Notes: generated from the sequence alone by a model not told the origin. A stretch of 16,029 bases of DNA from Flavobacteriales bacterium (GCA_015660615.1 DQKQ01000125.1:1-16029); one strand, 5' to 3'; shown: positions 1 through 8,179, counted from the stretch's first letter. Program-made: numbers and translations.

Positions 1-1214
1 CCACAAACGATAGACTTGGCCTGTTCATCCAATTCTAAATTTAAAGAATTAACAGCTAACCTTGCTGCTGTTACTGCTTCATTAACTGAGCTATAAACTT
101 CACCCGATAGTCCCGATTCTAGGCCATGGTTTTGTAAACATTCTGTACCCATTGAGCGTACAACCTTAGATGAACACCAATACATGACTGAGTTTTTAGG
201 AATTAACTCAAGAACTTTACACGGGTTTTTATCTGCAACCGTTCCGTATACAATGTGGAGCTGGGTGTCTGGGTGCTGTTGAGATAAGTAATCCAAAAGC
301 ACTCTCATTCCATCGACATTATGAGCACAATCTATTAGAATTTCTGAGAGATTTTCAGCTGGAGGTATAATTTGCCATCTCCCCAATTGACCCGTTAGTT
401 TCTTGTAGTTTTGAAAGCCAGCTCTTTCTGACTTTTTTGTAATAAGCCAGCCTCTACTTCTAAGAACATCGATGATTTTAACAGCTGTAGCAATGTTTTC
501 AAACTCAAATGGAGAATCCACTAAATCTTTCAAACTCTCTGGTACAATTCTACCATAATGCATCTCTGAGCTTTTTCTTAGAGACGCTTTGAGTATTTCA
601 GATTGAGCTTCTGGGCGCATCTTCCCTAAAACGACTGGCACCTCGTTTTTTATAATCCCAGCTTTTTCTATGGCGATACTCGATATATCATCTCCTAAGA
701 ACTGTGTATGATCTAGACCAATGTTCGTAATGGCACAAATTTCAGCTGTGGGGATCGTATTCGTGCTATCAAGTCTGCCGCCCATTCCTGTTTCTAGGAT
801 TACAATGTCAGCACACTCGTCCTTAAAATACTGAAGGGCCAACCCAAATGTGAGCTCGAAAAAAGATGGCTCTCCCCAAGTATCTGAATACTTTTCTACA
901 AAATCAACGACTTTAGATTCAGGAATCTTTTCTCCATTGAGACGAATCCTTTCACGGAAATCTACAAGATGAGGGGATGTAAAAAGTCCTGTTTTATATC
1001 CCGCCTCTTGTAAAACTGCTGCGACCATATGTGAAACTGTGCCTTTGCCATTGGTTCCAGCTACATGAATAAACTTAAGATCGTTCTCAGGGTTGTCTAA
1101 GAGTTTACAAACGGCTATAGTACCATCCAGGTTTGCCTTGTATGCTGCTGGCCCCGAACGTTGAAACATCGGGAGCTTGGTAAAAAGGAAATCTACGGCT
1201 TCTAAATAAGTCAT
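1..1214 (-). CDS. folC: Bifunctional folylpolyglutamate synthase / dihydrofolate synthase, C-terminus cut by window edge
   Basis: FolC joins glutamate to dihydropteroate and adds further glutamates to folates, using ATP in the cytoplasm. I translated the minus strand from the ATG at 1214-1212; it stays open for 404 codons to the window edge. Seen: the Mur-ligase-type P-loop GTNGKGT at about residues 53-59, followed by FTSPHL (about 78-83) and a folate-loop region with GLDHTQFLGD and EKAGIIK. The C-terminal ligase-domain motif DCAHNVDG is also present. The family is usually about 400-430 residues and the frame breaks off at SIVCG, close to the usual C-terminus, so only a short tail is missing. 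It starts 15 bp after the stop of the TonB-like gene and is probably the last or a late gene of the exbB-exbD-tonB unit. Identification is firm; the operon assignment is inferred from spacing. Confidence 0.95.
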   Translation of the reverse strand, partial: MTYLEAVDFLFTKLPMFQRSGPAAYKANLDGTIAVCKLLDNPENDLKFIHVAGTNGKGTVSHMVAAVLQEAGYKTGLFTSPHLVDFRERIRLNGEKIPESKVVDFVEKYSDTWGEPSFFELTFGLALQYFKDECADIVILETGMGGRLDSTNTIPTAEICAITNIGLDHTQFLGDDISSIAIEKAGIIKNEVPVVLGKMRPEAQSEILKASLRKSSEMHYGRIVPESLKDLVDSPFEFENIATAVKIIDVLRSRGWLITKKSERAGFQNYKKLTGQLGRWQIIPPAENLSEILIDCAHNVDGMRVLLDYLSQQHPDTQLHIVYGTVADKNPCKVLELIPKNSVMYWCSSKVVRSMGTECLQNHGLESGLSGEVYSSVNEAVTAARLAVNSLNLELDEQAKSIVC

Positions 1215-1229
1215 GACCCCTTATAGAGA

Positions 1230-2030
1230 TTACTCAAGTTCGAATCGAATCGTAATAAATCCAGATCTTCGTGGTATATACGCGTTAGGCGAGAAGGTCG
1301 CGGACATAGCAGCTTCACGTGCTAGACGGATGTGCTCGTCATCGGAAAGTGTGGAATTTAATCCACCATCGAATTTTGCAGAATGGACTTTGCCATTAGA
1401 ATCCACAATGATATTAATTCTGACAACACCTTTTTTCTTTGGTTTTTCTTTAAGTCGAGGGGCATTAACAAGGGAGCCATCATTGAGAGAGGCATCGAAG
1501 GAATCACCGGAAACCACACCCGAACCATCAATTTTACCATCCTCGTCGCCTTGATTACCTACTCCCTCAGAAGACCCTTGTGAACCACCTCCACCAGATG
1601 CGGCGTCAGATCGAATTAAATTCGCCGCTGCAGAAACTCGAACGAGCTCAGGCTCAACTACAGGCTTTTCCTCTTCGACTTCTATTTGTTGAACTGGTAT
1701 GGAAATTTCCGAAATTTCTTGGGTGACGATTTCCTCTGTGACAACAGGATCGGTTATGGAAGGTGAACTTACGACTTCTTCAATGACTTCCTCAACTACT
1801 TCGGAGGGGGTTTCAGACTCTGTGGTACCTGCAGCATCGGTTACGGAGCCGAGATCGGCAAATCCTACAGCGACATACTGCTCGCCAAGTGGAGGATCAG
1901 GGATAGTGAAGGCTATTAGAAAAAAACACAACAATAGAACTCCAGAAAAGATTACGCCAGTCAACACGCCGGCGCGAATCTTATGCTTCTTCTCATTGCT
2001 TTCGTGTAATATGTTTGCCTTCTCATTCAT
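1230..2030 (-). CDS. TonB-like energy transducer with acidic linker and Gly/Ser-rich segment
   Basis: This 266-residue protein probably carries the ExbB/ExbD proton-driven force to outer-membrane receptors. Seen: a short cytoplasmic N-terminus, one membrane segment at about residues 21-43, then a long periplasmic linker. The linker is rich in Glu, Val, Ser and Thr (about 70-130) rather than the Pro/Lys repeats of enterobacterial TonB. A Gly/Ser/Asp-rich tract follows (about 144-175). The C-terminal part (about 198-266) has a basic lead-in (KEKPKKK), then beta-strand patterns such as VRINIIVDSNGKV and FITIRFELE. These resemble TonB C-terminal domains. It begins 14 bp after exbD and ends 15 bp before folC, so the three are probably cotranscribed. 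The context (exbB-exbD immediately upstream) is the strongest evidence. A TolA-like role cannot be excluded, so no gene symbol is given. Confidence 0.8.
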   Translation of the reverse strand: MNEKANILHESNEKKHKIRAGVLTGVIFSGVLLLCFFLIAFTIPDPPLGEQYVAVGFADLGSVTDAAGTTESETPSEVVEEVIEEVVSSPSITDPVVTEEIVTQEISEISIPVQQIEVEEEKPVVEPELVRVSAAANLIRSDAASGGGGSQGSSEGVGNQGDEDGKIDGSGVVSGDSFDASLNDGSLVNAPRLKEKPKKKGVVRINIIVDSNGKVHSAKFDGGLNSTLSDDEHIRLAREAAMSATFSPNAYIPRRSGFITIRFELE

Positions 2031-2044
2031 ATCAATCCCATCAC

Positions 2045-2443
2045 TTACTTCTTAGGGTTTGAGCCTAACATTACTTTCCATTGATTTGCTTTAGCGAGAC
2101 CTATAAGCTCTACTGTTTGGCCTGTAGGAACAGCCTGATCAACTTGGAGATATAGAATCTTCTCATTCTGCTTCTCCATCTCAGCCTGGAGCTTGGGTTC
2201 TAAATCCGTACGGTTAATGGAACTTGGAGAACCGTTAAGGTAGTAGCTGCCATCTGCTTTGATGCTCACCGTGAGATTAGACGTTACGGAGGTAGTACCC
2301 TTACTTGAAGGCAAGTCCACATTTACGCCGTTGCTGACAAGAGTGGAGATTATGATGAAGAAAATGAGAAGGAGGAAAACGAGGTCCGTCATAGAACTCG
2401 TTCCTGCATTCACACTAATTTTATTCCGAGTAGATAAATTCAT
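2045..2443 (-). CDS. exbD: ExbD/TolR-family biopolymer transport protein
   Basis: ExbD forms the proton-conducting motor with ExbB in the inner membrane and acts on a TonB protein. Seen: 132 residues, the normal family length, with a short cytoplasmic N-terminus and one membrane helix at about residues 18-38. Asp20 sits at the start of that helix (SSMTDLVFLLL), the position of the proton-carrying Asp of the family. The rest is a periplasmic domain with the usual pattern (VDLPSS after the helix; a VSIKADGSYYLNG strand pair; ILYLQVDQAVP). The ATG at 2443-2441 lies 11 bp after the exbB stop, and the TonB-like gene follows after 14 bp. TolR is the alternative family name; the TonB-like neighbour favours ExbD. 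Confidence 0.9.
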   Translation of the reverse strand: MNLSTRNKISVNAGTSSMTDLVFLLLIFFIIISTLVSNGVNVDLPSSKGTTSVTSNLTVSIKADGSYYLNGSPSSINRTDLEPKLQAEMEKQNEKILYLQVDQAVPTGQTVELIGLAKANQWKVMLGSNPKK

Positions 2444-2454
2444 AGAAGCTAAGT

Positions 2455-3141
2455 TTATCTTGCTGGCTCTTCAAGAATATCAATAAACTCAAGAGAAGAC
2501 GCTTCCATTTTATGGACCACCTTAGATACCTTTCCTACCAAGTGATTGTAAGCCATATATGCTAGGATACCCACTATAAGACCAACTATTGTAGTAATCA
2601 TAGCTTGCTTAGTTCCCGATGAAATATCAGCAACTTGAACTGTGCCTGCGGCCTCCATATCTAAGAAAACGTGTACCATTCCTATTACAGTACCGAGCAT
2701 TCCTACCATGGGAGCAGCTCCTGCAACCGTTGCGAGGATGCTCATATTTTTTTCGAGAATGTAAATCTCTAATTTCCCCACATTTTCGATACTTGTAGAA
2801 ATATCGCTAAGTGGTTTACCTATACGAGAAATACCTTTCTCAAGCATTCTAGCCATCGGGGTGTCGTTATCTGCACAGAGGTTTTTAGCTGAAGGCAGTT
2901 GGCCTTGAGAGATGTAGTCTTTAAGGCGCTGCATAAAATCAGGAGATGTTGTTTCAGCTCTTCGTATCGCCATGTATCTCTCGAAATATACGTACATACC
3001 GAATATGCTCATTAGAGCGAGAGGTAACATTATATACCAACCTCCTTCCATCAGGAGTTGTAAAATATTTACATCAACCTCTGTAACACCATCAGTTACT
3101 GCCTTAGCAGTATTGACTTGTAATAAAATATTTGAGAGCAT
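2455..3141 (-). CDS. exbB: MotA/TolQ/ExbB-family proton channel protein
   Basis: This is the multi-pass partner of ExbD in a proton-driven inner-membrane motor. Seen: 228 residues with predicted membrane segments at about 34-53, 133-160 and 180-200. The conserved glycine-rich family segment is present (AGAAPMVGMLGTVIGMVHVF, residues 140-159), and a cytoplasmic loop lies between the first and second segments. The ATG at 3141-3139 is the only sensible start. It is the first gene of the exbB-exbD-tonB-folC run. A 128-bp gap separates it from nhaD, so it may have its own promoter, although no exact TAnnTTTG element was found there. TolQ is the alternative name; the neighbours favour ExbB. Confidence 0.92.
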   Translation of the reverse strand: MLSNILLQVNTAKAVTDGVTEVDVNILQLLMEGGWYIMLPLALMSIFGMYVYFERYMAIRRAETTSPDFMQRLKDYISQGQLPSAKNLCADNDTPMARMLEKGISRIGKPLSDISTSIENVGKLEIYILEKNMSILATVAGAAPMVGMLGTVIGMVHVFLDMEAAGTVQVADISSGTKQAMITTIVGLIVGILAYMAYNHLVGKVSKVVHKMEASSLEFIDILEEPAR

Positions 3142-3222
3142 TTGCTTGCGTTTAGGCTATAATTAAACTAAACGACTAAGATCATAGATTTAGTATCGCA
3201 CAACACACACACTTACTTTCGT

Positions 3223-3236
3223 TTTCAAAGTTGAAA
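3223..3236. other. Short perfect inverted repeat upstream of exbB (possible operator, weak)
   Basis: In the 128-bp gap between nhaD and exbB lies TTTCAA-AG-TTGAAA, two perfect 6-bp arms around 2 bp. It is 82 bp upstream of the exbB start. The region is AT-rich and the site is short, so chance is a real possibility. It is too small, and lacks a following U-tract, to be a convincing terminator for nhaD. Confidence 0.2.
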
Positions 3237-3269
3237 GGTTAAAAACAAAGAAGAATGGCAAAGATCTTC

Positions 3270-4646
3270 CTAGAGTGCAAACATCAATAGATACACACCT
3301 GCTCCGGCGAAATATCCAAGAATAGCAAGTAAACTTATATTCTTTAAATACCAAACAAAATCTATCCTCTCAAGTCCCATAACAGCTACTCCAGCAGCCG
3401 AGCCTATTATTAAAGCGGAACCTCCAGTACCAGCACAATAAGCTAGGAACTGCCAGAACGCTCCATCTTGTACAAAGGCAGCTGACCAATCATCTGTAAC
3501 CATACCCGGTTGGACAATTTCATACATACCCATAGATGCCGCAACAAGAGGAACATTGTCAACGATAGCTGAAAGTAAACCAATGGCCATATCTATTAGG
3601 TAAACATCATTTAAAGCTTCACGCAGCGAAGTAGCGGCTAAAATCAAATGACCTGCTTCTTGTAAAGCGGATACAGCAAGAAGGATTCCAAGGAAAAAAA
3701 GCACAGACGCCGTATCAATTTTTCGCAAAACACCTATCACTGAAAGTGGTGATTTGTGTTCTACATTTTTTTTGTGATGAAGACGTTCTGTAATTAACCA
3801 AATCATCCCTAAAGAGAGCATCATCCCCATAAATGGCGGCAGGTGAGTAACTGTTTTAAAAACCGGAACAAATAACAGACCACCTACTCCTACTGCAAAT
3901 ACAATATTACGCTCAAATTTAGTTGTGGGTTCTAAACCTGGTTCGTTGTAATAAACAGGACGAGACACCTCGCCTTTTAATCGCAGTGACAATACAGCAA
4001 GAGGAACAAACATTGCAACAAGAGATGGTAAAATAAGATTTACTATGATTACTGAGGTGCTTAGTTGGCCACCAATCCAAAGCATCGTAGTTGTAATGTC
4101 ACCGATAGGAGACCACGCTCCACCTGCGTTAGCTGAAATCACTACCATCCCAGCAAACAGCCATCTCGTTTCCTTATCATCTACAAGCTTTCTCAGAAGA
4201 GAAATCATAACGATGGAAGTTGTGAGGTTATCGAGGACAGCAGAAAAGAAGAAGGTTAGAATGCAGATAATCCACATTAATTTCACTTTACTCCTGGTAT
4301 TAATCTTATCTGTTATTACGCGGAACCCCTCGTGAGCATCAACTAACTCAACAATGGTCATGGCTCCAAGAAGAAAAAATAAAATACTTGAAATATCCTG
4401 CATGTGATGCATAAGACGGTGCTCATAGAAAGTGCTCAAAGACCCATGACCACCTGGGCTTTCTGCAGCAAAATCAGCAAACATTTCAGATAGGTGAGGG
4501 GGTATTTCTTGAATGCCTAAGACGAATAATCCCCAAAGGATTGTTCCGGTTAATAATGCAGAAGCAGCTTTATCAATTTTTATACTGTGTTCAAGAGCAA
4601 TCCCTAGATAACCTAACACGAATACGGCAAGTAAAATATATTCCAT
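3270..4646 (-). CDS. nhaD: NhaD-type sodium/proton antiporter
   Basis: This inner-membrane antiporter exports sodium in exchange for protons. Seen: 458 residues, hydrophobic almost throughout, with about 11-13 predicted membrane segments. Signature stretches of the NhaD family (ion-transporter superfamily) include an Asp-Asn pair in a membrane segment (VLDNLTTS, D139-N140) and NAGGAWSPIGD at 173-183. Others are a second VDN at 362-364 and the glycine-rich AGTGGSALIIGSAAG at about 405-419. Starts from the ATG at 4646-4644, 11 bp after the dehydrogenase stop, so those two genes are very likely cotranscribed. Being next to ExbB/ExbD it places sodium and proton handling together, but a functional link is only inferred. 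Confidence 0.92.
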   Translation of the reverse strand: MEYILLAVFVLGYLGIALEHSIKIDKAASALLTGTILWGLFVLGIQEIPPHLSEMFADFAAESPGGHGSLSTFYEHRLMHHMQDISSILFFLLGAMTIVELVDAHEGFRVITDKINTRSKVKLMWIICILTFFFSAVLDNLTTSIVMISLLRKLVDDKETRWLFAGMVVISANAGGAWSPIGDITTTMLWIGGQLSTSVIIVNLILPSLVAMFVPLAVLSLRLKGEVSRPVYYNEPGLEPTTKFERNIVFAVGVGGLLFVPVFKTVTHLPPFMGMMLSLGMIWLITERLHHKKNVEHKSPLSVIGVLRKIDTASVLFFLGILLAVSALQEAGHLILAATSLREALNDVYLIDMAIGLLSAIVDNVPLVAASMGMYEIVQPGMVTDDWSAAFVQDGAFWQFLAYCAGTGGSALIIGSAAGVAVMGLERIDFVWYLKNISLLAILGYFAGAGVYLLMFAL

Positions 4647-4657
4647 TTTATTCTATG

Positions 4658-5887
4658 TTATCCTAGTGTTTTAAGTGCAATACCCAATGCTGTGGCTGTT
4701 AATAAATTTGTTTCCTGACGCTTTTCGTGAGTCGCTTCTAAAGCTCTACAAATAGTTTCTGAAGTATCTCTGAAAATAGCTTCGTCAGACATATCAGCAT
4801 TTGAATCGCTCATTAAATAAGCGAAAACTCTTGCCATTCCACAGTTTGCAATAAAATCAGGTATTAAAGATATTTTTTTATCAACCGTTTCTGCAATCGA
4901 TCCATAGAAAATCTCTTTATCTGCGAATGGCACATTTGCACCTGATGAGATAACTGAGACTCCAGCTGCAATCATTCTATCAACCTGTTCATTTGTTATT
5001 AATCTAGAAGTGGCACATGGTAAAAATACATCTGCTTCTATATCCCAAATCTTATCATTTATCTCTTCGTATGAAATTAAGTCATATGCAACAAGTTCAT
5101 TATGTCGTTTGTTGAAAAACAAATCAGCTACAGCATGAGGTTCCATGCCATCAGAATTTATCAAACCGCCAACCCTATCAATAATACCCACAACTTTTGC
5201 CCCAGCTTGTGTTAGATAATAAGCAGCAGCAGCACCAACATTACCCCATCCCTGAATAATCACACGTTTATCTTTTACATTTCCACCGTATATATTGTAG
5301 TAGTGACGAACTGATTCAGAAACACCATAACCAGTTATTAGATCTGCTACTCTATACTTTCTATTAATATCTGGAGAAATAGTGACATTCTCAATAATTT
5401 GTGAAACTCCCTGACGAAGGTTACCAATTCGACGTACTTTTTCAGCTTCATTAGGCTTAAAGTGCCCCGTAAAAACTCCTTCCTGAGGATGCCAAACCCC
5501 GTTCGCCTCAGTCATAGGGATGACTTCGTTGATTTCGTCCACATTTATATCGCCTCCTGTTCCATAATAATGCTTTAGAAGTGGTGTAACAACCGTATAC
5601 CAACGCTCTAAAACTCCTTTTTTCCGAGAATCGCTACCATCGAAACAAATTCCAGATTTAGCTCCACCGATTTGTGGTCCAGAAACTGTAAACTTAACCT
5701 CCATAGTTTTTGCTAGGGACTCAACCTCTCTTTTATCTACTCCCAAGTGCATACGTGTTCCTCCGCCAGCAGCCCCTCCACGTAATGAATTGATCACAAC
5801 CCAACCCCTTGCCTCTGTTTCACTATCCTGCCAACTGAAAACTATTTCTGGCTTGCGGTTTTCATACGCTTTAAGTAGATCTTTCAT
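4658..5887 (-). CDS. Glu/Leu/Phe/Val-family NAD(P)-dependent amino acid dehydrogenase
   Basis: This enzyme should oxidatively deaminate an amino acid to its 2-oxo acid (or the reverse) with NAD(P). Seen, numbering from the ATG at 5887-5885 (409 residues): the dimerisation/substrate domain has GGAAGGGTR (37-45), Lys65, and the catalytic-lysine motif GGAKSG with Lys77. The Rossmann domain has GWGNVG at 213-218. The family motif is changed relative to textbook glutamate dehydrogenase (VKFTVSGPQIGGAKSG), so I cannot name the substrate. Start choice: the frame also opens from a TTG at 5917, but that TTG is inside a TAnnTTTG promoter element. The protein from Met 5887 (MKDLLKAYEN) also matches my recollection of the flavobacterial family N-terminus. 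nhaD follows after 11 bp. Family is firm; substrate unresolved. Confidence 0.9.
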   Translation of the reverse strand: MKDLLKAYENRKPEIVFSWQDSETEARGWVVINSLRGGAAGGGTRMHLGVDKREVESLAKTMEVKFTVSGPQIGGAKSGICFDGSDSRKKGVLERWYTVVTPLLKHYYGTGGDINVDEINEVIPMTEANGVWHPQEGVFTGHFKPNEAEKVRRIGNLRQGVSQIIENVTISPDINRKYRVADLITGYGVSESVRHYYNIYGGNVKDKRVIIQGWGNVGAAAAYYLTQAGAKVVGIIDRVGGLINSDGMEPHAVADLFFNKRHNELVAYDLISYEEINDKIWDIEADVFLPCATSRLITNEQVDRMIAAGVSVISSGANVPFADKEIFYGSIAETVDKKISLIPDFIANCGMARVFAYLMSDSNADMSDEAIFRDTSETICRALEATHEKRQETNLLTATALGIALKTLG

Positions 5888-5914
5888 CGAAAGTAATTCT
5901 TGTGTTTCGCGCTG

Positions 5915-5942
5915 CAAAGATAGCTATTCTAAGGCAGCCAAA
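5915..5942 (-). promoter_or_regulatory. Predicted Bacteroidota-type promoter for the dehydrogenase-nhaD unit
   Basis: Minus-strand TATCTTTG at 5922-5915 is an exact match to the Bacteroidota -7 element TAnnTTTG. TTTG at 5942-5939, inside the end of anmK, could be the -33 element, with a 16-bp spacer, slightly short for this class. Transcription would start near 5909, leaving about 20 nt before the ATG at 5887. This rules against the TTG at 5917 as the start codon. It implies that the dehydrogenase and nhaD can be expressed apart from anmK. Confidence 0.5.
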
Positions 5943-7005
5943 CAGCTCCCCCTGACGACTCCTTACTTGCCCCTGTAGTAGACTTTAAAACGTTTGGTTT
6001 ACCTAACCATCTTAGAAGACCTAGGAAAGCAAAGGCAAAAGCTTCCTTACCATTTATTATATCAGATTCAGGTAAATAAAACTCAACACCATCGGCCAAT
6101 TCGTTCAATCTCTGTATCAAAAAACTATTAAAAGCTCCTCCTCCTGTGACTAAAATTTTTCCCGCTTTGGGACAGTCGTTAACAATGGATATAGCAATGT
6201 ACTCAACAGCTGTCCTCATCCTATCTTCAAGAGGGTGATCTGCTACATTCTCAAGTAAATGGTATAGCTCTTTATGCATCCATTCCACTCCTATACTTTT
6301 AGGTGGAGGAAGTATGTGATATGAAATAGACAACATTTTATCGAGCAAATCATCAATTATTTCTCCTGATTTAGCGATACTACCTTCAGCATCGTATTCA
6401 ACGCCTTTTTCACGCGCTAACATGTTGAGAAGGTTATTGCATACTCCAATGTCCCAAGCTTTGGGTAGGACAGAGATATTTGCAAAACCACCAAGGTTCA
6501 GACAAGCTATATATTCTGAAAATAATATTGAATCTACTAAGGGAACAAGTGGCGCACCCTGACCACCATAAGCTATATCAAGGCTTCGTAAATCACATAC
6601 AACTGGGAGGTTTGTTTGAGCGGCTAAGACAGCGCCGGAACCAATTTGTACTGAATAACCATCTTTAGGATTATGGAACACGGTATGTCCATGGGAAGAT
6701 AGTAACTGAACTCGGGGAAGTAATTCTTGTGAAGTTTTAGAAACGCACTCAGCAGCGAAATGAGCCCAACTCTTATCTAATTTCCACAACTCCTCAGCGG
6801 TTAAAATCATACTGTTTTTTAGAGAAGAGCGTAAGCCTTCCGGGAAGTTAAACACTTTAAACTTAAGTATTCGTCCGCTCCAGGACGAGTCGCAAGTGAA
6901 TTCGCATATAGCAACATCTAGACCGTCTAAGGATGTACCGCTCATTAAACCTATTACTGTATATGTCCGGTTCTCGGAATTTGATAATGTATCTTCGCAG
7001 TCCAT
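5929..7005 (-). CDS. anmK: Anhydro-N-acetylmuramic acid kinase
   Basis: AnmK phosphorylates and opens 1,6-anhydro-N-acetylmuramic acid recovered from peptidoglycan turnover, giving N-acetylmuramate 6-phosphate. Seen: 358 residues, the normal length. The N-terminal phosphate-binding signature GLMSGTSLDGLD is at 19-30, and the central DAEGSIAKSGEI pattern is present. The nucleotide-binding TGGGAFNSFL is near residue 290, with the family C-terminal stretch FAFLGLLRW and TGAS close behind. The ATG at 7005-7003 lies only 11 bp from the divergent acyl-CoA dehydrogenase start. Its promoter must therefore lie inside that gene; TAAGTTCG on the minus strand at 7032-7025 is a one-mismatch -7 candidate. 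The dehydrogenase gene begins 41 bp downstream. Confidence 0.94.
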   Translation of the reverse strand: MDCEDTLSNSENRTYTVIGLMSGTSLDGLDVAICEFTCDSSWSGRILKFKVFNFPEGLRSSLKNSMILTAEELWKLDKSWAHFAAECVSKTSQELLPRVQLLSSHGHTVFHNPKDGYSVQIGSGAVLAAQTNLPVVCDLRSLDIAYGGQGAPLVPLVDSILFSEYIACLNLGGFANISVLPKAWDIGVCNNLLNMLAREKGVEYDAEGSIAKSGEIIDDLLDKMLSISYHILPPPKSIGVEWMHKELYHLLENVADHPLEDRMRTAVEYIAISIVNDCPKAGKILVTGGGAFNSFLIQRLNELADGVEFYLPESDIINGKEAFAFAFLGLLRWLGKPNVLKSTTGASKESSGGAVWLP

Positions 7006-7016
7006 TTAGTAGAATT

Positions 7017-8159
7017 ATGAATTTCGAACTTACAGAAGAACAGATAGCTGTACGTGATGCGGCAAGAGATTTTGCACGAAATATACTTAAATCAGGTGTA
7101 ATCGAACGAGATAGAGAACAAAAGTTCCCTACGGAGGAGATAAAACAACTTGGTGAGCTTGGATTTATGGGTATAATGGTGAATCCCAAATACGGAGGGT
7201 CAGGAATGGATACCATAAGCTATGTATTAGCTATGGAAGAGATTAGTAAAATCGACGCTTCCGCAAGTGTGGTGATTAGCGTAAACAATTCTCTAGTTTG
7301 TTACGGTCTTGAAGAATACGGGACTGAGGAACAAAAGGAAAAGTTTCTGACTCCACTTGCAAGCGGACAAAAAATCGGAGCTTTCTGCTTGAGTGAGCCA
7401 GAAGCGGGATCAGACGCGACATCACAGAGAACTACAGCCATAGATATGGGGGATCACTACCTCGTAAATGGAACGAAGAACTGGATCACAAACGGAGGGT
7501 CGGCTTCAACTTACATTGTCATTGCTCAGACTGATGTTGAGAAAGGGCATAAGGGGATAAACGCTCTTATTCTTGAGAAGGATATGCCTGGATTCGTTGT
7601 CGGTGCAAAAGAAGATAAGCTCGGAATCAGAGGTTCTGACACTCACACTTTGATGTTTCAAGACGTAAAAGTGCCTAAGGAAAATCGAATAGGAGAAGAT
7701 GGGTTCGGATTTAAGTTAGCTATGAAAACTCTTGCAGGTGGACGTATAGGGATAGCGGCTCAAGCACTTGGAATTGCTGCTGGAGCATTCGATCTCGCTC
7801 TCGCTTATTCTAAAGAACGAAAAACATTCGGTAAAGAGATTTACAAGCATCAAGCAATCGGATTTAAACTTGCAGATATGGCTACTCAAATTGAGTGCGC
7901 TAGGCTGTTAGTTTACAAAGCTGCTGCAATTAAAGATGCTGGAGAGAATTACGACATTGCTTCCAGTATGGCTAAGCTATACGCTTCTGAAGTTGCTATG
8001 CAACAAACCATCGAAGCAGTCCAAATCCATGGTGGTTATGGATTCGTGAAAGAATACCATGTAGAGCGTCTAATGCGCGATGCAAAAATAACTCAGATTT
8101 ACGAAGGAACGAGTGAGATTCAGAAAATCGTTATTAGCAGAAGCATCCTAAAGGACTAA
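7017..8159 (+). CDS. Acyl-CoA dehydrogenase, short-chain (butyryl-CoA) type
   Basis: This flavoprotein introduces the alpha-beta double bond in an acyl-CoA in fatty-acid (or branched-chain) oxidation. Seen, from the ATG at 7017 (380 residues, normal for the family): the N-terminal helical domain begins FELTEEQ. Signature 1 is AFCLSEPEAGSD (122-133), and NGTKNWITNG (151-160) follows. Signature 2 has HGGYGF followed by ERLMRDAKI. The motif YEGT has Glu363 at the position of the catalytic base of short- and medium-chain enzymes. An upstream in-frame ATG at 6933 would overlap anmK by 72 bp and add 28 residues without family resemblance, so it is rejected. A one-mismatch -7 element TATCTTCG lies at 6990-6997. 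It is a lone plus-strand gene, converging on the beta-propeller gene with 20 bp between stops. Chain-length preference is inferred. Confidence 0.93.
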   Translation: MNFELTEEQIAVRDAARDFARNILKSGVIERDREQKFPTEEIKQLGELGFMGIMVNPKYGGSGMDTISYVLAMEEISKIDASASVVISVNNSLVCYGLEEYGTEEQKEKFLTPLASGQKIGAFCLSEPEAGSDATSQRTTAIDMGDHYLVNGTKNWITNGGSASTYIVIAQTDVEKGHKGINALILEKDMPGFVVGAKEDKLGIRGSDTHTLMFQDVKVPKENRIGEDGFGFKLAMKTLAGGRIGIAAQALGIAAGAFDLALAYSKERKTFGKEIYKHQAIGFKLADMATQIECARLLVYKAAAIKDAGENYDIASSMAKLYASEVAMQQTIEAVQIHGGYGFVKEYHVERLMRDAKITQIYEGTSEIQKIVISRSILKD

Positions 8160-8179
8160 AAATAATTCGTCGATTTAGG

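Noticed and set aside
1213..1554. 113-codon plus-strand frame opposite the TonB-like gene
   Set aside because: Low-complexity mirror of the TonB-like coding sequence; no independent evidence.
3203..3212. (AC)5 run in the nhaD-exbB gap, considered as a phase-variable repeat
   Set aside because: Only five dinucleotide units, too short to expect slippage, and not placed in a recognised promoter spacer.
6933..7016. Extended N-terminus of the acyl-CoA dehydrogenase from an upstream ATG
   Set aside because: It would overlap anmK by 72 bp and the extra 28 residues do not fit the family, whose N-terminus begins at Met 7017.
8161..8172. Repeat AATAATTCGTCG, also at 14064-14075
   Set aside because: A 12-bp match is expected several times by chance in 16 kb, and the two contexts differ.
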